NCBI GenBank assembly: GCA_030044695.1
Contig: JASIDM010000084.1
Coordinates: forward strand, 1 to 12,535
From: Thermoplasmata archaeon
GTDB taxonomy: Archaea > Thermoplasmatota > Thermoplasmata > Lutacidiplasmatales > UBA184
Direction of reading: 5' to 3'
DNA length: 12,535 bases
Shown here: piece after piece, positions 12,389-12,535 of the stretch
Layout: every line of letters starts with the position of its first letter
Position numbering within the stretch: the first letter of the stretch is position 1
Translations under genes and position numbers: made by a program
The notes under the pieces: model-generated
The model's input: the letters and a program-made list of their open reading frames with translations, nothing else
Told to the model about the DNA's origin: nothing
Database searches by the model: none

Positions 12389-12535
12389 ATGGGCCGCCAT
12401 CGTCTGGGGGAGATCGTCGAGCTCGTGCGCCAGGGCATCGCGATCGAGGTCGGGTTCGGGACCCACTCGTTGGAGGCTCTGCTCTGGGTGGCCGAGTCGG
12501 TCGAAGGCTCGGTCTACGTGCCGGACTCGCTCCAC
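12389..12535 (+). CDS. Partial unrecognised protein running off the right edge
   Basis: An ATG at 12389 opens 49 codons to the end of the window without a stop. The translation (beginning MGRHRLGEIVELVRQGIAIE and continuing with a predicted helix around SLEALLWVAESV and a strand around SVYVPD) alternates helix and strand like a small globular domain. All but a handful of third codon positions are G or C, a strong coding signal in this genome and much better than the frame on the opposite strand. A TATA-like GGATATCC is centred about 27 bases upstream. No family is recognised. Confidence 0.65.
   Translation, partial: MGRHRLGEIVELVRQGIAIEVGFGTHSLEALLWVAESVEGSVYVPDSLH

Noticed and set aside
1..12535. 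CRISPR array, insertion sequence or phage module
   Set aside because: No regularly spaced repeats, transposase or integrase motifs, terminal inverted repeats or phage structural genes were found on either strand.

Overview
The window is about 70% G+C over most of its length and reads as an archaeal chromosome, most likely a high-G+C, mesophilic or soil-type lineage such as the Thermoplasmatota. The lineage is inference. The archaeal reading rests on several genes with a TATA-like box 26-35 bases before a start codon and no leader Shine-Dalgarno site (positions 5270, 6173, 8735, 10147, 12389), on a RIO-type atypical protein kinase, and on an archaeal-style AbrB/PIN toxin-antitoxin remnant. Many enzymes are of types common in soil bacteria (VOC proteins, a Fes-like esterase, a papain-like protein, a GNAT acetyltransferase), so past transfer from bacteria is likely.

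Layout. 1-730: a lower-G+C, gene-poor stretch (about 53-58% in lines counted by hand) holding an intact vapB-like AbrB antitoxin gene on the minus strand and, directly downstream, what looks like a decayed vapC (PIN) toxin gene. 974-3781: three plus-strand genes for a glyoxalase-like VOC protein, a Fes/enterochelin-esterase-like alpha/beta hydrolase and a pirin-like cupin. 3778-5581: a small redox group made of a cytosolic DsbA-like thioredoxin (minus), a CDGSH / Fer4_19-like / CDGSH iron-sulfur protein and an AhpD-like carboxymuconolactone decarboxylase family protein (both plus). 5694-8735: four minus-strand genes for a PhnB-like VOC protein, a one-helix DUF4760-like membrane protein, a RIO kinase with a long leader, and a papain-fold protein. 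8924-9433: a GNAT acetyltransferase, divergent from the papain-fold gene. 9598-9912: a small membrane protein (minus).

10147-11297 is the most interesting unit. It is a two-gene operon with a very strong, palindromic TATA box, a leaderless GTG start, and a GTGA overlap into a MNT/AbiEii-type nucleotidyltransferase. The 188-residue first protein is not recognised. Architecture and partner suggest a toxin-antitoxin-like pair with a possibly undescribed antitoxin. The divergent control region upstream repeats the heptamer TTATACC three times. The window ends with a YoaK/DUF1275 membrane protein (minus) and the first 49 codons of an unrecognised plus-strand gene.

No rRNA, tRNA, CRISPR array, insertion sequence or complete prophage was seen. 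Nothing could be searched against a database, so family names rest on motifs read by eye.
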